Source: Candidatus Latescibacterota bacterium
GTDB lineage: Bacteria > Latescibacterota > UBA2968 > UBA8231
Direction of reading: 5' to 3'
Assembly: GCA_022825185.1 (NCBI GenBank)
Contig: JAJDYK010000164.1
Span: 12,125-76,124, forward strand
DNA: 64,000 bases
Numbering within the stretch: the first letter of the stretch is position 1; each line of letters begins with the position of its first letter. Below, one piece after another: positions 17,177 through 25,034 of the stretch. Both the position numbers and the translations under genes were made by a program. The notes under the pieces are model-generated. The model worked only from the letters and a program-made list of their open reading frames with translations. It was not told the DNA's origin and searched no databases.

Positions 17177-18631
17177 ATGAACAAAGTAGAAATCCCGCCG
17201 CCCGAAGGCGTCTTCGCCCAGCCTTGGTCGCTAAAGAAACTCTTCGGTATGCTCGCCGTCTTCGGCCCGGCGGCCATCGTCGCCTCAGTCGCCATCGGGG
17301 CCGGTGAGACCATCGTCGTGGTGCGGGCCGGTGCTTGGGCAGGCTATGGCTTGTTGTGGATGGTCTTGCTCAGTTGCTTGGTCAAGGGCGTCTTCTTCAC
17401 CTACCTGATCGGCCGCTACACAGCCGTCAGCGGCGAGTTGATCGGCCACCGCCTCGTGCGCCTGCCCGGGCCGCGCGGCTGGCTGCTGTTGACCATCTTG
17501 CTCTTTGAAATGATCGGCGCGCCCCTAGCTTGGGTACCCGTCTCCAAACCCTGCGGCGACCTCTTTCACTTCTTGCTGCGCGACATGCTGCCCGCTGGCG
17601 AGGAAGAAGTCTTCTGGGAAAACGCCATAACCTCGGCCTTTATTGCCTTGGCGCTGTTCTTTGGCATCCGCCTGTCCTTTGAACGCCTCGAAAAGCAACA
17701 GCTCCTCATCTGCGGGATCCTAGTCACGGGCACCATCGCCGGCACCCTCATCGTGCGTCCAGACTTTATCGCAGCGCTTGTCGGGACCTTCCGCTTTGGC
17801 GACCTACCGCCCTTCCCAGAGTGGGCACCCGAGGACACCGTCGCGCATCCGCTGCTGACATTGGGCACCACCTTTGGCTACGTCGGCGGCTCGGTCATTG
17901 GCTACATCGCCTACGCCAACTGGGTCGGCCTACACAAGTGGGGGCTGACCGGCCATCAAGACATCGAGGCCATCCGCGACCGCGCCGGCCGCAGCGAGAG
18001 CATCGACTACCTACCCGACGATCCCCAGCAAATCCACCACCTGCGGCAACGCGTGGCACCGCTGCGCTGGGACGTGGGGCTGGGAGCGCTGGTCCTCTTC
18101 ATCGTCACTGGGGCCTTTATGATTTCCGGGGCGGCCGTGCTCTTCCCGCTCGAAACCCGCTTCGAGGGCTGGAACTTGCTGACGCATCAAGCCCACGTCT
18201 GGCGGCAGATTCATCCGAGTTTGGTGTGGATTTACTACGTCTGTATCCTCGCCGCGCTGTGGGGCACCCTGCAAGCCCTGCCCGAAATCTACGCCCGCGT
18301 GGCGCAAGAGTTTCTCGCCGCCCGCTGGCCCGACCGCACTTGGGAGTACCAGGCCATCAAGCGCGTCATCTGCCTCTACATCTTCGCCACCACCATGCTC
18401 ATCGTCTGGAACAACATCCCCTTCGACATCCTGACCCAGATCGCCGGCTTCCTCATCGCCAATCTGGCCATTGCCATAATGATGGTGGCAGCCATCTATC
18501 TCAACTTCAAGCTACCCGCCTCCTACCGCACCCGCGCCTGGGTCCTCATCGGCGCAATACTCTCGACCGTGGTCCTGATCGCCTCCTCCGCCGTCAGCGG
18601 TTGGGGACTGCTGGGAAAATTGGCGGGCTGA
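17177..18631 (+). CDS. Nramp-related membrane transporter with altered metal-site motifs
   Basis: This is a 484-residue polytopic protein with about 11 membrane helices, similar overall to the Nramp family of proton-coupled Mn/Fe transporters. The first helix aligns (GPAAIVASVAIGAG, then RAGAWAGYGLLW), but the canonical DPGN metal motif is replaced by GAGE (residues 41-44). The usual MPH of helix 6 is replaced by a glycine- and aromatic-rich GGSVIGYIAYANW. Selectivity for Mn/Fe should therefore not be assumed; magnesium-type or other substrates are possible. A cytosolic loop GLTGHQDIEAIRDRAGRSES interrupts the middle. It stands alone between the AbrB-Doc pair and a small hypothetical gene, and no metal-sensing leader was recognised. 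Confidence 0.8.
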   Translation: MNKVEIPPPEGVFAQPWSLKKLFGMLAVFGPAAIVASVAIGAGETIVVVRAGAWAGYGLLWMVLLSCLVKGVFFTYLIGRYTAVSGELIGHRLVRLPGPRGWLLLTILLFEMIGAPLAWVPVSKPCGDLFHFLLRDMLPAGEEEVFWENAITSAFIALALFFGIRLSFERLEKQQLLICGILVTGTIAGTLIVRPDFIAALVGTFRFGDLPPFPEWAPEDTVAHPLLTLGTTFGYVGGSVIGYIAYANWVGLHKWGLTGHQDIEAIRDRAGRSESIDYLPDDPQQIHHLRQRVAPLRWDVGLGALVLFIVTGAFMISGAAVLFPLETRFEGWNLLTHQAHVWRQIHPSLVWIYYVCILAALWGTLQALPEIYARVAQEFLAARWPDRTWEYQAIKRVICLYIFATTMLIVWNNIPFDILTQIAGFLIANLAIAIMMVAAIYLNFKLPASYRTRAWVLIGAILSTVVLIASSAVSGWGLLGKLAG

Positions 18632-18670
18632 CAGGCGGCAGCGACACTGTTCATTCGCGCTTATCTCTCA

Positions 18671-18943
18671 ATGAAAACCAAAATTAAGAAAAACTACCCA
18701 TACCAAGCCGCCGGTCGGACGTGGTCTGTGCCAGAACTACGACTGGTCTCACTGCCCGATGGCACCGCCGCCATTTCTGAAGAGGAAATCCACCGGATTC
18801 ACCGGGCGATCGCGAACGAAATCTGCGGCAACAACGCCAGTCTATCTATGGCAGAATTGGAATTCCTCTGTGACGTAACGGGTACCACCTTCTCGGATGT
18901 GACGGACTGGCTACAAATCCACCGCGTCAAGCTCGACAGCTAA
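18671..18943 (+). CDS. Small hypothetical protein with helix-turn-helix-like C-terminus
   Basis: I do not recognise a family. The 90-residue protein has a basic N-terminus (MKTKIKKNYPY), a middle with EEEIHRIHRAIANEICGN, and a C-terminal segment (SLSMAELEFLCDVTGTTFSD) that recalls the helix-turn-helix of MqsA-type antitoxins in a weak form. The ribosome site is poor. It ends by overlapping the stop of the convergent Gfo/Idh/MocA gene by four bases. It is 40 bp after the Nramp-like gene on the same strand. Coding is likely because the composition is protein-like, but the function is open. Confidence 0.55.
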   Translation: MKTKIKKNYPYQAAGRTWSVPELRLVSLPDGTAAISEEEIHRIHRAIANEICGNNASLSMAELEFLCDVTGTTFSDVTDWLQIHRVKLDS

Positions 18944-20097
18944 CTCACACCCCGGCCCAAGCGGCAATCTTCGGCAGCGAGCCATTCCGCATACGGACGC
19001 GGCATAGGGCTAGGCAAGCCCATGCCGTGCTCCTCGCGCCAGCGCAAGAGCGGGTGCTCGCGTTCTGCTTGCGGCAAATCCACGCGCTGACCACGCGCGC
19101 CCGACTCGAAAATCCCCATCAAAATTTCCAGCACGTGGCGGCCAGCCTCGCCCGAGCACTCGTGCGCACGGCCCTCATCGAGCGCCTGCACGTACTCATC
19201 GGCGAACTGGTAATCCTCCACAGCAGCCGGGCCCGCTGGGTCGTAGTGCTCGGGCACTATGGGGGCGAGCGGCTGCCACTCGGATTGGCCAGGGGCAAAG
19301 TGCGGCGTCGATAAAAACCACGGGGCACCGCTCTTCCAGTAGAGCCGCCCCTCGGTGCCGTAGATCTCGATCATATAGGCCGTTGAATCCACCTTGGGAA
19401 AGCGGTGCTGCAAGAGAGTTCCCGAAATCCCACATTCAAAGGCGAGGGCCGCGGTCACGTGCTCGCCGGCGATGTAGCCCATGCCGCTCGGCGACGGCAC
19501 CACATCCTCGGGAGTGATCGGACGACCATCGGTCAGAGCCACGGCTTGCACACTCCGCACCGGCCCAACCACGCCGAGCATGGCATTGAGCGAGTGCGTG
19601 GCGATATTCATCAGGCCGTAGCCGCCGTAGTAGCCCTTGCCGCTGCCCTGCACATAGCGCAAGTCGCCGATCCGGCCCTCGGCAATCGCCGCCTTGACCG
19701 CTTGCAGCGCGCCGCCGCTGCGCCCTTGGTGATGCACGGCCACTTGCACCCCTTGCTCCTCGGCTTTGGCCAACACCGCGTCGGCCTCGATCAAGGTCGT
19801 GCAAATCGGCTTTTCAATGTCGATGTGAACTCCGTGCTCCAGCACCCGCATAGCGAGCGGATAGTGGAACTCAGTGCCCGTGGGAATGGCGACAATGTCT
19901 GGAGCCTCGGCCTCGATCATCCGGTCCAGATCGTCGTAACGAGCCGCAACCCCCAGCTCGTCGCCAAGTTCCGCCAGCCGCTCGGGCACGAGGTCGCACA
20001 ATGCCACAACCTCAGTGCGGGGATGCTGATGATACGCGCGGCCCGCAGCCGTGCCTCGGCCGCGGCAGCCCAAAATAGCGGCTCGGTATTGTTGCAT
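18940..20097 (-). CDS. Gfo/Idh/MocA family oxidoreductase
   Basis: The start is the ATG at 20097, preceded by AAGGAG; an upstream in-frame extension to 20190 has no family similarity. The N-terminal Rossmann fold contains AILGCRGRGTAAGRAYH, and the catalytic EKP sits in VHIDIEKPICTT. The substrate-binding half includes YGGYGLMNIATHSLN with the expected histidine. The protein has 385 residues. It is the last gene of a minus-strand run with a YkgJ-type protein, a ceramidase-like protein and L,D-transpeptidase genes, 32 bp after the YkgJ gene. A role in sugar or aminosugar metabolism is likely; the substrate is unknown. Confidence 0.87.
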   Translation of the reverse strand: MQQYRAAILGCRGRGTAAGRAYHQHPRTEVVALCDLVPERLAELGDELGVAARYDDLDRMIEAEAPDIVAIPTGTEFHYPLAMRVLEHGVHIDIEKPICTTLIEADAVLAKAEEQGVQVAVHHQGRSGGALQAVKAAIAEGRIGDLRYVQGSGKGYYGGYGLMNIATHSLNAMLGVVGPVRSVQAVALTDGRPITPEDVVPSPSGMGYIAGEHVTAALAFECGISGTLLQHRFPKVDSTAYMIEIYGTEGRLYWKSGAPWFLSTPHFAPGQSEWQPLAPIVPEHYDPAGPAAVEDYQFADEYVQALDEGRAHECSGEAGRHVLEILMGIFESGARGQRVDLPQAEREHPLLRWREEHGMGLPSPMPRPYAEWLAAEDCRLGRGVS

Positions 20098-20129
20098 GGT
20101 GCAATCTCCTTGCGACGCCAATGCTGGCG

Positions 20130-20804
20130 TTACTTTTGATCGATTAACTCGGCCTTTTTCCAATACGCAACAAAGTGCCGGCGCAGCCATGCCAGCGGCG
20201 CAAAGCGCAGCGCATTAAAGCCCCCCCAAGACCAGCGTACCGGCCACTCTTCCCGACCGGTGAGCCGTTGGAATAGCCGTTTGCGCTCCGCGACCGCCAG
20301 TTCCACCTCGGCACTGAGCCGCGCCAATTGATGATCGTACGTCCCCTCCATGAGCATGCGGGCGTGCCGCGCGACCTTTTCCGGCTCCAGCACCGCCACC
20401 CGCGGACACACCATACCAGCCTCGCGCCGCACAAAGGCGCGGATTTGCGCCGACGGCAAAGTGCCCTGATGCGCAATAGCTTGCCGGGCAATCGAGACCG
20501 GATTCAGCGCCCCGTACGTGCGGCAGATCAGCGGGCGCACCGGATAGATAGTACAGCTATGGTCCTCACCGAGGAAGGGACAGCGGCGCGGCCGCTCCTC
20601 GGTAAAGTTCAGCAACTCCTGGCGACGCTGCGGGGAAAAGTGCTGCTCCACATAGGCGACGATGTGGACGTATTCGGCTCGGTAGAGCGGGAACATGGTG
20701 GCGTAATAGTTGTCGAACTCCTCGTCCGTGAGCCAGCAGCAATCGCCCGTACCCGCGCACCGCGTCGCCGGAACTTGATCGTAGAGTACTTCTAGCTCGC
20801 GCAT
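20130..20804 (-). CDS. YkgJ-type cysteine-cluster (zinc/iron-chelating) protein
   Basis: This 224-residue protein belongs to the CxxCxxCC family (PF03692-like). Cysteines are seen in CAGTGDCC near residue 16 and again in CPFLGEDHSCTIYPVRPLIC about 70 residues later, the spacing typical of the family. These residues are thought to bind an iron-sulfur cluster or zinc; a physiological role is not established. The C-terminal half is basic and lacks known motifs. It lies 18 bp after the ceramidase-like gene and 32 bp before the Gfo/Idh/MocA gene, so it is probably co-transcribed. Confidence 0.82.
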   Translation of the reverse strand: MRELEVLYDQVPATRCAGTGDCCWLTDEEFDNYYATMFPLYRAEYVHIVAYVEQHFSPQRRQELLNFTEERPRRCPFLGEDHSCTIYPVRPLICRTYGALNPVSIARQAIAHQGTLPSAQIRAFVRREAGMVCPRVAVLEPEKVARHARMLMEGTYDHQLARLSAEVELAVAERKRLFQRLTGREEWPVRWSWGGFNALRFAPLAWLRRHFVAYWKKAELIDQK

Positions 20805-20822
20805 ACGTCCTCCCGTTATAAG

Positions 20823-22109
20823 CTAGCGCACCTTTGCTATCAACGCCGCGGCCCGCTGCCGTATCAGCACCTCGCTCGCCGGCGCAATCATCTGCACGCT
20901 CGGATAAACCTTGTAGGCTTGGTCGATCTCGTAGCCGCCGCGCACGTACTCATCAGCCGTGGGCACATAACCGATGCAGCCATTGGCAAAGCCGCACAAG
21001 ACGGCTGGCCCATGCGCGGCCTCCAAATCGAGCTGATAGCGGGCGAATATTTCCCCTTCCATCCCCAAAAGAACCAACTCGCCTAACGCCAATGCCTGCA
21101 TCTCAAAGGACTGCACCCGAGCGCGCTCCGCACCAGCCTGCGCCCATTTGCACATGGCCACAGCCCATTCGAGCTGCGCTTTGGACACCTCGCTGCCCCG
21201 TGCCAAACGCGCCCGCAGGTGCCCTTTGAGTTGCTCGACCTCAGCGCGCCAGCGCGATGGCGGAGGCTGCAGCGGCAAATCCAACCGCTCGTGCGCCCAG
21301 CTTATCGCTGAAGCGTCCAAGGGCACAGCCGCATCCCGCCCCTCCAGCACGGCCCGACCCAACTCCTGCCCCAACTCCTCGACATCGGCAACCGAGCCGT
21401 TGGCGATCCGCGGATTGACATCGCCGCAGGCCCCGTTGACAAAGAGAGCCTCATCGCCGGTCTGCTCCTCGATGTGGCGCGCTGCCGCACCGGCAAAGTC
21501 GCTGCTGATCTGGAGGTTGTCCTGGCCCAAGACCACCGGATGACAGGCGTGATTGAAGAGCGTTGCCCCCGTGCCATCGGCAGCGACAAAGCGCAGCACG
21601 TGTGCGTAGGGCACGACCGGACCGGCGGGATTTTGCCCGATCCGCGTACCCTGCGGATGCGGCTCGCGGCGATTGATGCCGATCTGCACCTCGGGACGCG
21701 CATAGTACAAACGGCCCGGTCGGCTGTCGGCGGCAGCAGCTACCACCACCTCCACCACGGCGTCCGCAACTTGCTCCAAGTAGCGGCTGTCGATGCGCCC
21801 CATTCCCCGGAAGGGGAAAGTCAGCGGGCCGGCGTGGGTGTGGGAGGCGCAGACCATGATGGCCGCCCCTTCAATGCCAGTAGCGCGCGCTACTTTCTTC
21901 CGAATCCCCCGCACAACATCCGCATCTAACCCCACCAAATCGACGGCGACAAGAGCGATCCGCGCCGCACCTTGGCCGCAGAAAAGGGCCTTGGCCATGA
22001 GGCGGTCGCGGATGTGCATGGCCCCGGACCGCCGTCCCCAGTACCCGCCCATTGCGATGCCAACCGGCGGCGTGATGTCAGCGGTTGCCGCGCCAAAGTG
22101 CAAAGTCAC
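20823..22109 (-). CDS. Neutral/alkaline ceramidase N-terminal domain-like hydrolase
   Basis: The 428-residue protein matches the N-terminal catalytic domain of the neutral ceramidase family. It begins GAATADITPPVGIAMGGYWG, has the zinc histidines in VCASHTHAGPL and the family stretch GACGDVNPR. In true ceramidases the nucleophile is the serine of GDVSP; here that position is Asn (GDVNP), and the C-terminal immunoglobulin-like domain is missing. There is no signal peptide. Shorter proteins of this type are common in environmental genomes and are usually annotated ceramidase without proof. It is more safely called a metal-dependent hydrolase of this fold. Its start overlaps the end of the gene at 22106 by four bases. 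Confidence 0.8.
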   Translation of the reverse strand: MTLHFGAATADITPPVGIAMGGYWGRRSGAMHIRDRLMAKALFCGQGAARIALVAVDLVGLDADVVRGIRKKVARATGIEGAAIMVCASHTHAGPLTFPFRGMGRIDSRYLEQVADAVVEVVVAAAADSRPGRLYYARPEVQIGINRREPHPQGTRIGQNPAGPVVPYAHVLRFVAADGTGATLFNHACHPVVLGQDNLQISSDFAGAAARHIEEQTGDEALFVNGACGDVNPRIANGSVADVEELGQELGRAVLEGRDAAVPLDASAISWAHERLDLPLQPPPSRWRAEVEQLKGHLRARLARGSEVSKAQLEWAVAMCKWAQAGAERARVQSFEMQALALGELVLLGMEGEIFARYQLDLEAAHGPAVLCGFANGCIGYVPTADEYVRGGYEIDQAYKVYPSVQMIAPASEVLIRQRAAALIAKVR

Positions 22110-22624
22110 GGCGGCCTCTCTCTCCAGTTGGCGGGCAGGACGACGAGCGTTGTGCCCGGGCCGCAGGCATTGTACAACGCGCGCAAATCAGCAACTCCAA
22201 TTTGCAGCCCCATAGCATCTGGGCGGTGCCACGCCGGACTGGCGTAGATCAGCAATCCGCTCGCGAAATACAAGGCACTGGCAGCCGGGGCATCGGCAAC
22301 CAAGTTCTGCTCCCAGTCGAAAGGGCTTGGCACTAAGCTCTGCCAAGGACTACTGGGTCGATAGCGTCGCAACCGGGCCGCAAGCGAGGATTGCACTGGC
22401 GGCTTCTCTCCGAGGGAGTCAGCCGCGAGCGGCACGCGCCGCAAGAGCGCCTTCTCGTGCATCAGCCGCAACTCGCCTTCACCCCGATCCACCAGCAAGT
22501 ACGGCGCGTCCGCTTCTATGGCCTGCAACCAAGCCCGCAGCGCGGCGTTGACATAGGCCAAGTCCTCAGCCGACGCTGCGCTCGCGCCACACGCCAAGGC
22601 CCATAACAACGCTAGGCGTTTCAT
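22106..22624 (-). CDS. Exported protein, likely degenerate relative of the adjacent L,D-transpeptidase
   Basis: This 172-residue protein has a signal peptide (KRLALLWALACGASAASA). A segment PYLLVDRGEGELRLMHEKAL resembles the start of the YkuD fold seen in the gene just upstream (PYIVINTQDNLILLRDGEQV). The catalytic HG...SHGC region of L,D-transpeptidases is absent. It is coupled on both sides: a one-base TGATG overlap with the transpeptidase gene and a four-base overlap with the ceramidase-like gene. I infer a non-catalytic duplicate or accessory protein; no function is known. Confidence 0.6.
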   Translation of the reverse strand: MKRLALLWALACGASAASAEDLAYVNAALRAWLQAIEADAPYLLVDRGEGELRLMHEKALLRRVPLAADSLGEKPPVQSSLAARLRRYRPSSPWQSLVPSPFDWEQNLVADAPAASALYFASGLLIYASPAWHRPDAMGLQIGVADLRALYNACGPGTTLVVLPANWRERPP

Positions 22625-23217
22625 CAGTAGATAAAAACCGGCCAGCCGATTTCGACGGCTTCGTACAGGTACTCCAAGTCCTCGCTGCCCACCCGGACGC
22701 AGCCGTGAGTAATACTCTTGCCCAAGTTGATTTCAAAGAGCGTACCGTGAATCATAAAATCCTTGAGGAAGTACAATGCGTACGCGCCCAAGACCCCGCG
22801 TTGGAATCGCCTCGGGTCCTCGGCAAAAATGGGAATTTCCTCGTCGTTTTCGATAAAGTACCAAGTCGGCCGAATCCACAGGGGATCGGCTACCTTGCGG
22901 CGGATGGCGAAGCGGCCTTTGGGGGTGTCGAACGTCCAGCTATGCCACCGCTTGACCCCTTCGAGCTTGCGACCGCTGCCCGTTGCACAAGCGGCTTGGC
23001 GCAACACCTGCTCCCCATCGCGGAGCAGGATTAGATTGTCTTGGGTATTGATGACGATGTAGGGCGTAGTTAGGTCGTGGCGCTCAACAGCTTGCACCAG
23101 TTGCTGATGCTCTAACCAGAGCGCGGACGCACGCGCGGCGGGTGCCCCCCACAGCAGTGCTAAAAAAAATAAAGCGACCGGGAGTAATTCCCGGCCGCCT
23201 GTGATTGAAGCTTGCAA
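22624..23217 (-). CDS. L,D-transpeptidase (YkuD/ErfK family)
   Basis: This 197-residue exported enzyme carries the complete YkuD motif: His157-Gly, Ser168 and His171-Gly-Cys173-x-Arg175 (HGTL, then SITHGCVRVGS). The cysteine is the nucleophile that makes 3-3 crosslinks in peptidoglycan or attaches lipoproteins. A hydrophobic N-terminus (VALFFLALLWGAPAARA) acts as signal peptide. The only plausible start in frame is TTG at 23217, and a terminator-like hairpin with a T run lies inside the first 20 codons. That oddity makes the exact start doubtful. It is followed without a gap by a degenerate relative. Confidence 0.85.
   Translation of the reverse strand: MQASITGGRELLPVALFFLALLWGAPAARASALWLEHQQLVQAVERHDLTTPYIVINTQDNLILLRDGEQVLRQAACATGSGRKLEGVKRWHSWTFDTPKGRFAIRRKVADPLWIRPTWYFIENDEEIPIFAEDPRRFQRGVLGAYALYFLKDFMIHGTLFEINLGKSITHGCVRVGSEDLEYLYEAVEIGWPVFIY
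23161..23194 (-). terminator. Rho-independent terminator overlapping the start of the L,D-transpeptidase gene
   Basis: On the minus strand a perfect six-base stem (CCGGGA, five-base loop, TCCCGG at 23178-23194) is followed by CGCTTTA and eight consecutive T residues. It lies 34 bp after the stop of the lipoprotein gene at 23228, which it probably terminates. It also falls within the first 20 codons of the next open frame, so it may act as an attenuator. Confidence 0.65.
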
Positions 23218-23227
23218 GGGCGCACGC

Positions 23228-23851
23228 TCAGAAGCGCTCGTACCAAGGGCGCATCTCCTCGACCAGTGCGTGGTATCTATCCACAGCCACTATCACGCCG
23301 TCGGCGACCTCGGTAGCCTTCAGATCCGCGCTTCCGGCGAGGGACTCAGCATCGGAGAAATCCTCGCTGTCCAGTGCGGCTGCGGCCGCGTCCATATCGG
23401 CTTCGGCCGCACTTAACTCGGCTCGCAGGGCCTCAATATCGGCTTCCGTGCCCTTGCCGGACGGCGCTTCTTCTAGGCTGGTATATGCGGCCGTGATCGC
23501 GTCGTGGGCCGCGGCAATCACGGCTTCGGCCGACTCCCGCTGGCGTTTCTTTTCAGCCTGCGCAGCCGACTCGGCCTGCGTGGCTTTGGTCTTGGCATCG
23601 GCGATTTGCGCCCGCGCCTGCTCAAAGTCCTTGAAGAGGAAAAATCGCTCGTCTTCGGTTTTGGTCGTTGTTTCGGCTTCGCTGTACGCGCGCTGCGCGG
23701 CCGAGTATTCGCTGGCGGCAAAGCGCTCGGCGTCGGCGTCCCGGGCTGTGTCAAGGGCTTGCTTAGCTGCGTCGAGCTCGGCTGTGGGAGGGTCGTCACA
23801 GCCCGCCAAAACCGCGACGGCGAAAAACAGCGATATTGCCCGCATTTTCAT
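23228..23851 (-). CDS. Lipoprotein with coiled-coil, DUF4398-like
   Basis: The N-terminus is a lipoprotein signal (AISLFFAVAVLAGC, lipobox LAGC), so the mature protein is anchored through its cysteine. The remaining 190 residues are almost wholly helical and rich in Ala, Glu and Asp (AELDAAKQALDTARDADAER and similar), predicting a long coiled coil. The pattern of Ala-rich repeats following the lipobox resembles DUF4398 envelope proteins. It is followed by a clear terminator. Its function is not known, but a structural periplasmic role is plausible. The passenger protein at 49442 has a similar all-helical, signal-peptide design. Confidence 0.7.
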   Translation of the reverse strand: MKMRAISLFFAVAVLAGCDDPPTAELDAAKQALDTARDADAERFAASEYSAAQRAYSEAETTTKTEDERFFLFKDFEQARAQIADAKTKATQAESAAQAEKKRQRESAEAVIAAAHDAITAAYTSLEEAPSGKGTEADIEALRAELSAAEADMDAAAAALDSEDFSDAESLAGSADLKATEVADGVIVAVDRYHALVEEMRPWYERF

Positions 23852-23969
23852 GGTTCACCTTCCTGAGTTTGAACGTTCTGTGCTTCCCTATATAATCAGA
23901 GACAATCTAAAGGGAAGTACAAGGTATTGTCAAGCGCAAACAGGGCGCGGCAGCGCGGCGGTGCGCCCT

Positions 23970-24176
23970 TCAAAATTTCGCATTTTCGTCGTCGTCCGGC
24001 GCAAAATCATCGTCTTCTTCCCCAGGCACTTCGTAAATCCACCCGCAATTTGGACACAAGGGATATTCCGCATCCTCCCGGCGCACTTGGCACTGGGGGC
24101 ACCGCTGGCCAAAAGGCGACCAGAACTTCAGCACCACGACGATCAGCAGCAGTATGGCCAACAAGGTGTAGAGCAT
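23970..24176 (-). CDS. Small membrane-anchored zinc-ribbon protein
   Basis: This 68-residue protein has one N-terminal membrane helix (LYTLLAILLLIVVVLKFW), a zinc ribbon made of CPQC and CPNC 15 residues later, and an acidic tail (EEDDDFAPDDDENAKF). The ATG lies 8 bp after the GDPD gene, so it is the last gene of the apgM-GDPD operon. No family is recognised. Proteins of this plan often act as small adaptor or regulatory membrane proteins. Confidence 0.65.
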   Translation of the reverse strand: MLYTLLAILLLIVVVLKFWSPFGQRCPQCQVRREDAEYPLCPNCGWIYEVPGEEDDDFAPDDDENAKF

Positions 24177-24184
24177 CTGCGACC

Positions 24185-25033
24185 TCAGCGGCCCCGCTTG
24201 GCCGCTTGGAGCTTGCGCAATTGGCGACGGCGACCCCAGCGGCTGCGCTTGATGCGCCGGCCCAACGGCGGCCGCAGTGACCCGTCGGCGACCAGTTCGT
24301 CGAGCACTTGATTGAGCTGGTCTGGACGATTGGTAATGATTCCCTGCACCCCCATCGTCGCCAAATCGCGCATGGCAATATCCTCGTCAACGGTCCAAGC
24401 CCAGACCGCAATGCCTCGCTGGCGCATCTCTTCGAGGAAGGGCGGGGTCAGCGCCGCGTACCACATCGCCAGCGCATTGGCCCCCACTTGCAGCACTTGG
24501 CGCACGAGGCGGCGGGCGCGCACCCGCGAAGGCGTGGTCGGCAACTGACCGACCAACAGCGCCGTGGGCAGAGTCGGCGCGAGCAAATTGAGCCGTCGGA
24601 CGGTTTGCGGATTGAACGCCTGCACCACGACCCGCTCGACCGCATTGGCCGCTTCAATCACCTGCAGGACGCGCTCGGCAATGCCGTCGGCTTTGATCTC
24701 TATCAGCACGAGGGCCTGATTCCGCGCCAAGTCGAGCACCTCTTCGAGCAGGGGCACGCGCTCGCCGACAAAATCAGCGCTAAACCAGCGGCCCGCATCG
24801 AATTGGCTCACTTCCTCTCCCAAAAGGTCGGCGACCAACCCGGTGCCATTGGTAGTCCGATCCAGCGCCGCGTCGTGCAGGACCACGATCTGGCCGTCGC
24901 GGGTGGCGCGCACGTCGATTTCGAGCATATCGACGCCGATCTGGAGCGCCTTTTCGCAAGCGGCCAATGTGTTCTCGGGTGCCAGCCCCGGACCGGACGC
25001 GCCGCGGTGGGCAATGCGCAGAGGGGAAATCAT
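24185..25033 (-). CDS. Glycerophosphodiester phosphodiesterase
   Basis: This 282-residue GDPD hydrolyses deacylated phospholipid glycerophosphodiesters to glycerol-3-phosphate and an alcohol. The catalytic motifs are clear: HRGASGPGLAPENTLAA at the N-terminus, the metal-binding EIDVRATRDGQIVVLHD, and a C-terminal AVWAWTVDED. There is no signal peptide, so it is probably cytoplasmic. A basic tail (RPPLGRRIKRSRWGRRRQL) is added at the end. It lies one base after apgM and is co-transcribed with it. A second, membrane-anchored paralogue is at 43196. Confidence 0.9.
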   Translation of the reverse strand: MISPLRIAHRGASGPGLAPENTLAACEKALQIGVDMLEIDVRATRDGQIVVLHDAALDRTTNGTGLVADLLGEEVSQFDAGRWFSADFVGERVPLLEEVLDLARNQALVLIEIKADGIAERVLQVIEAANAVERVVVQAFNPQTVRRLNLLAPTLPTALLVGQLPTTPSRVRARRLVRQVLQVGANALAMWYAALTPPFLEEMRQRGIAVWAWTVDEDIAMRDLATMGVQGIITNRPDQLNQVLDELVADGSLRPPLGRRIKRSRWGRRRQLRKLQAAKRGR

Positions 25034-25034
25034 C

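Noticed and set aside
23205..24311. Long plus-strand open frame opposite the lipoprotein and GDPD genes
   Set aside because: It is antisense to an Ala/Glu-rich coiled-coil gene, gives a Ser/Ala-rich product with no domain, and has no ribosome site.
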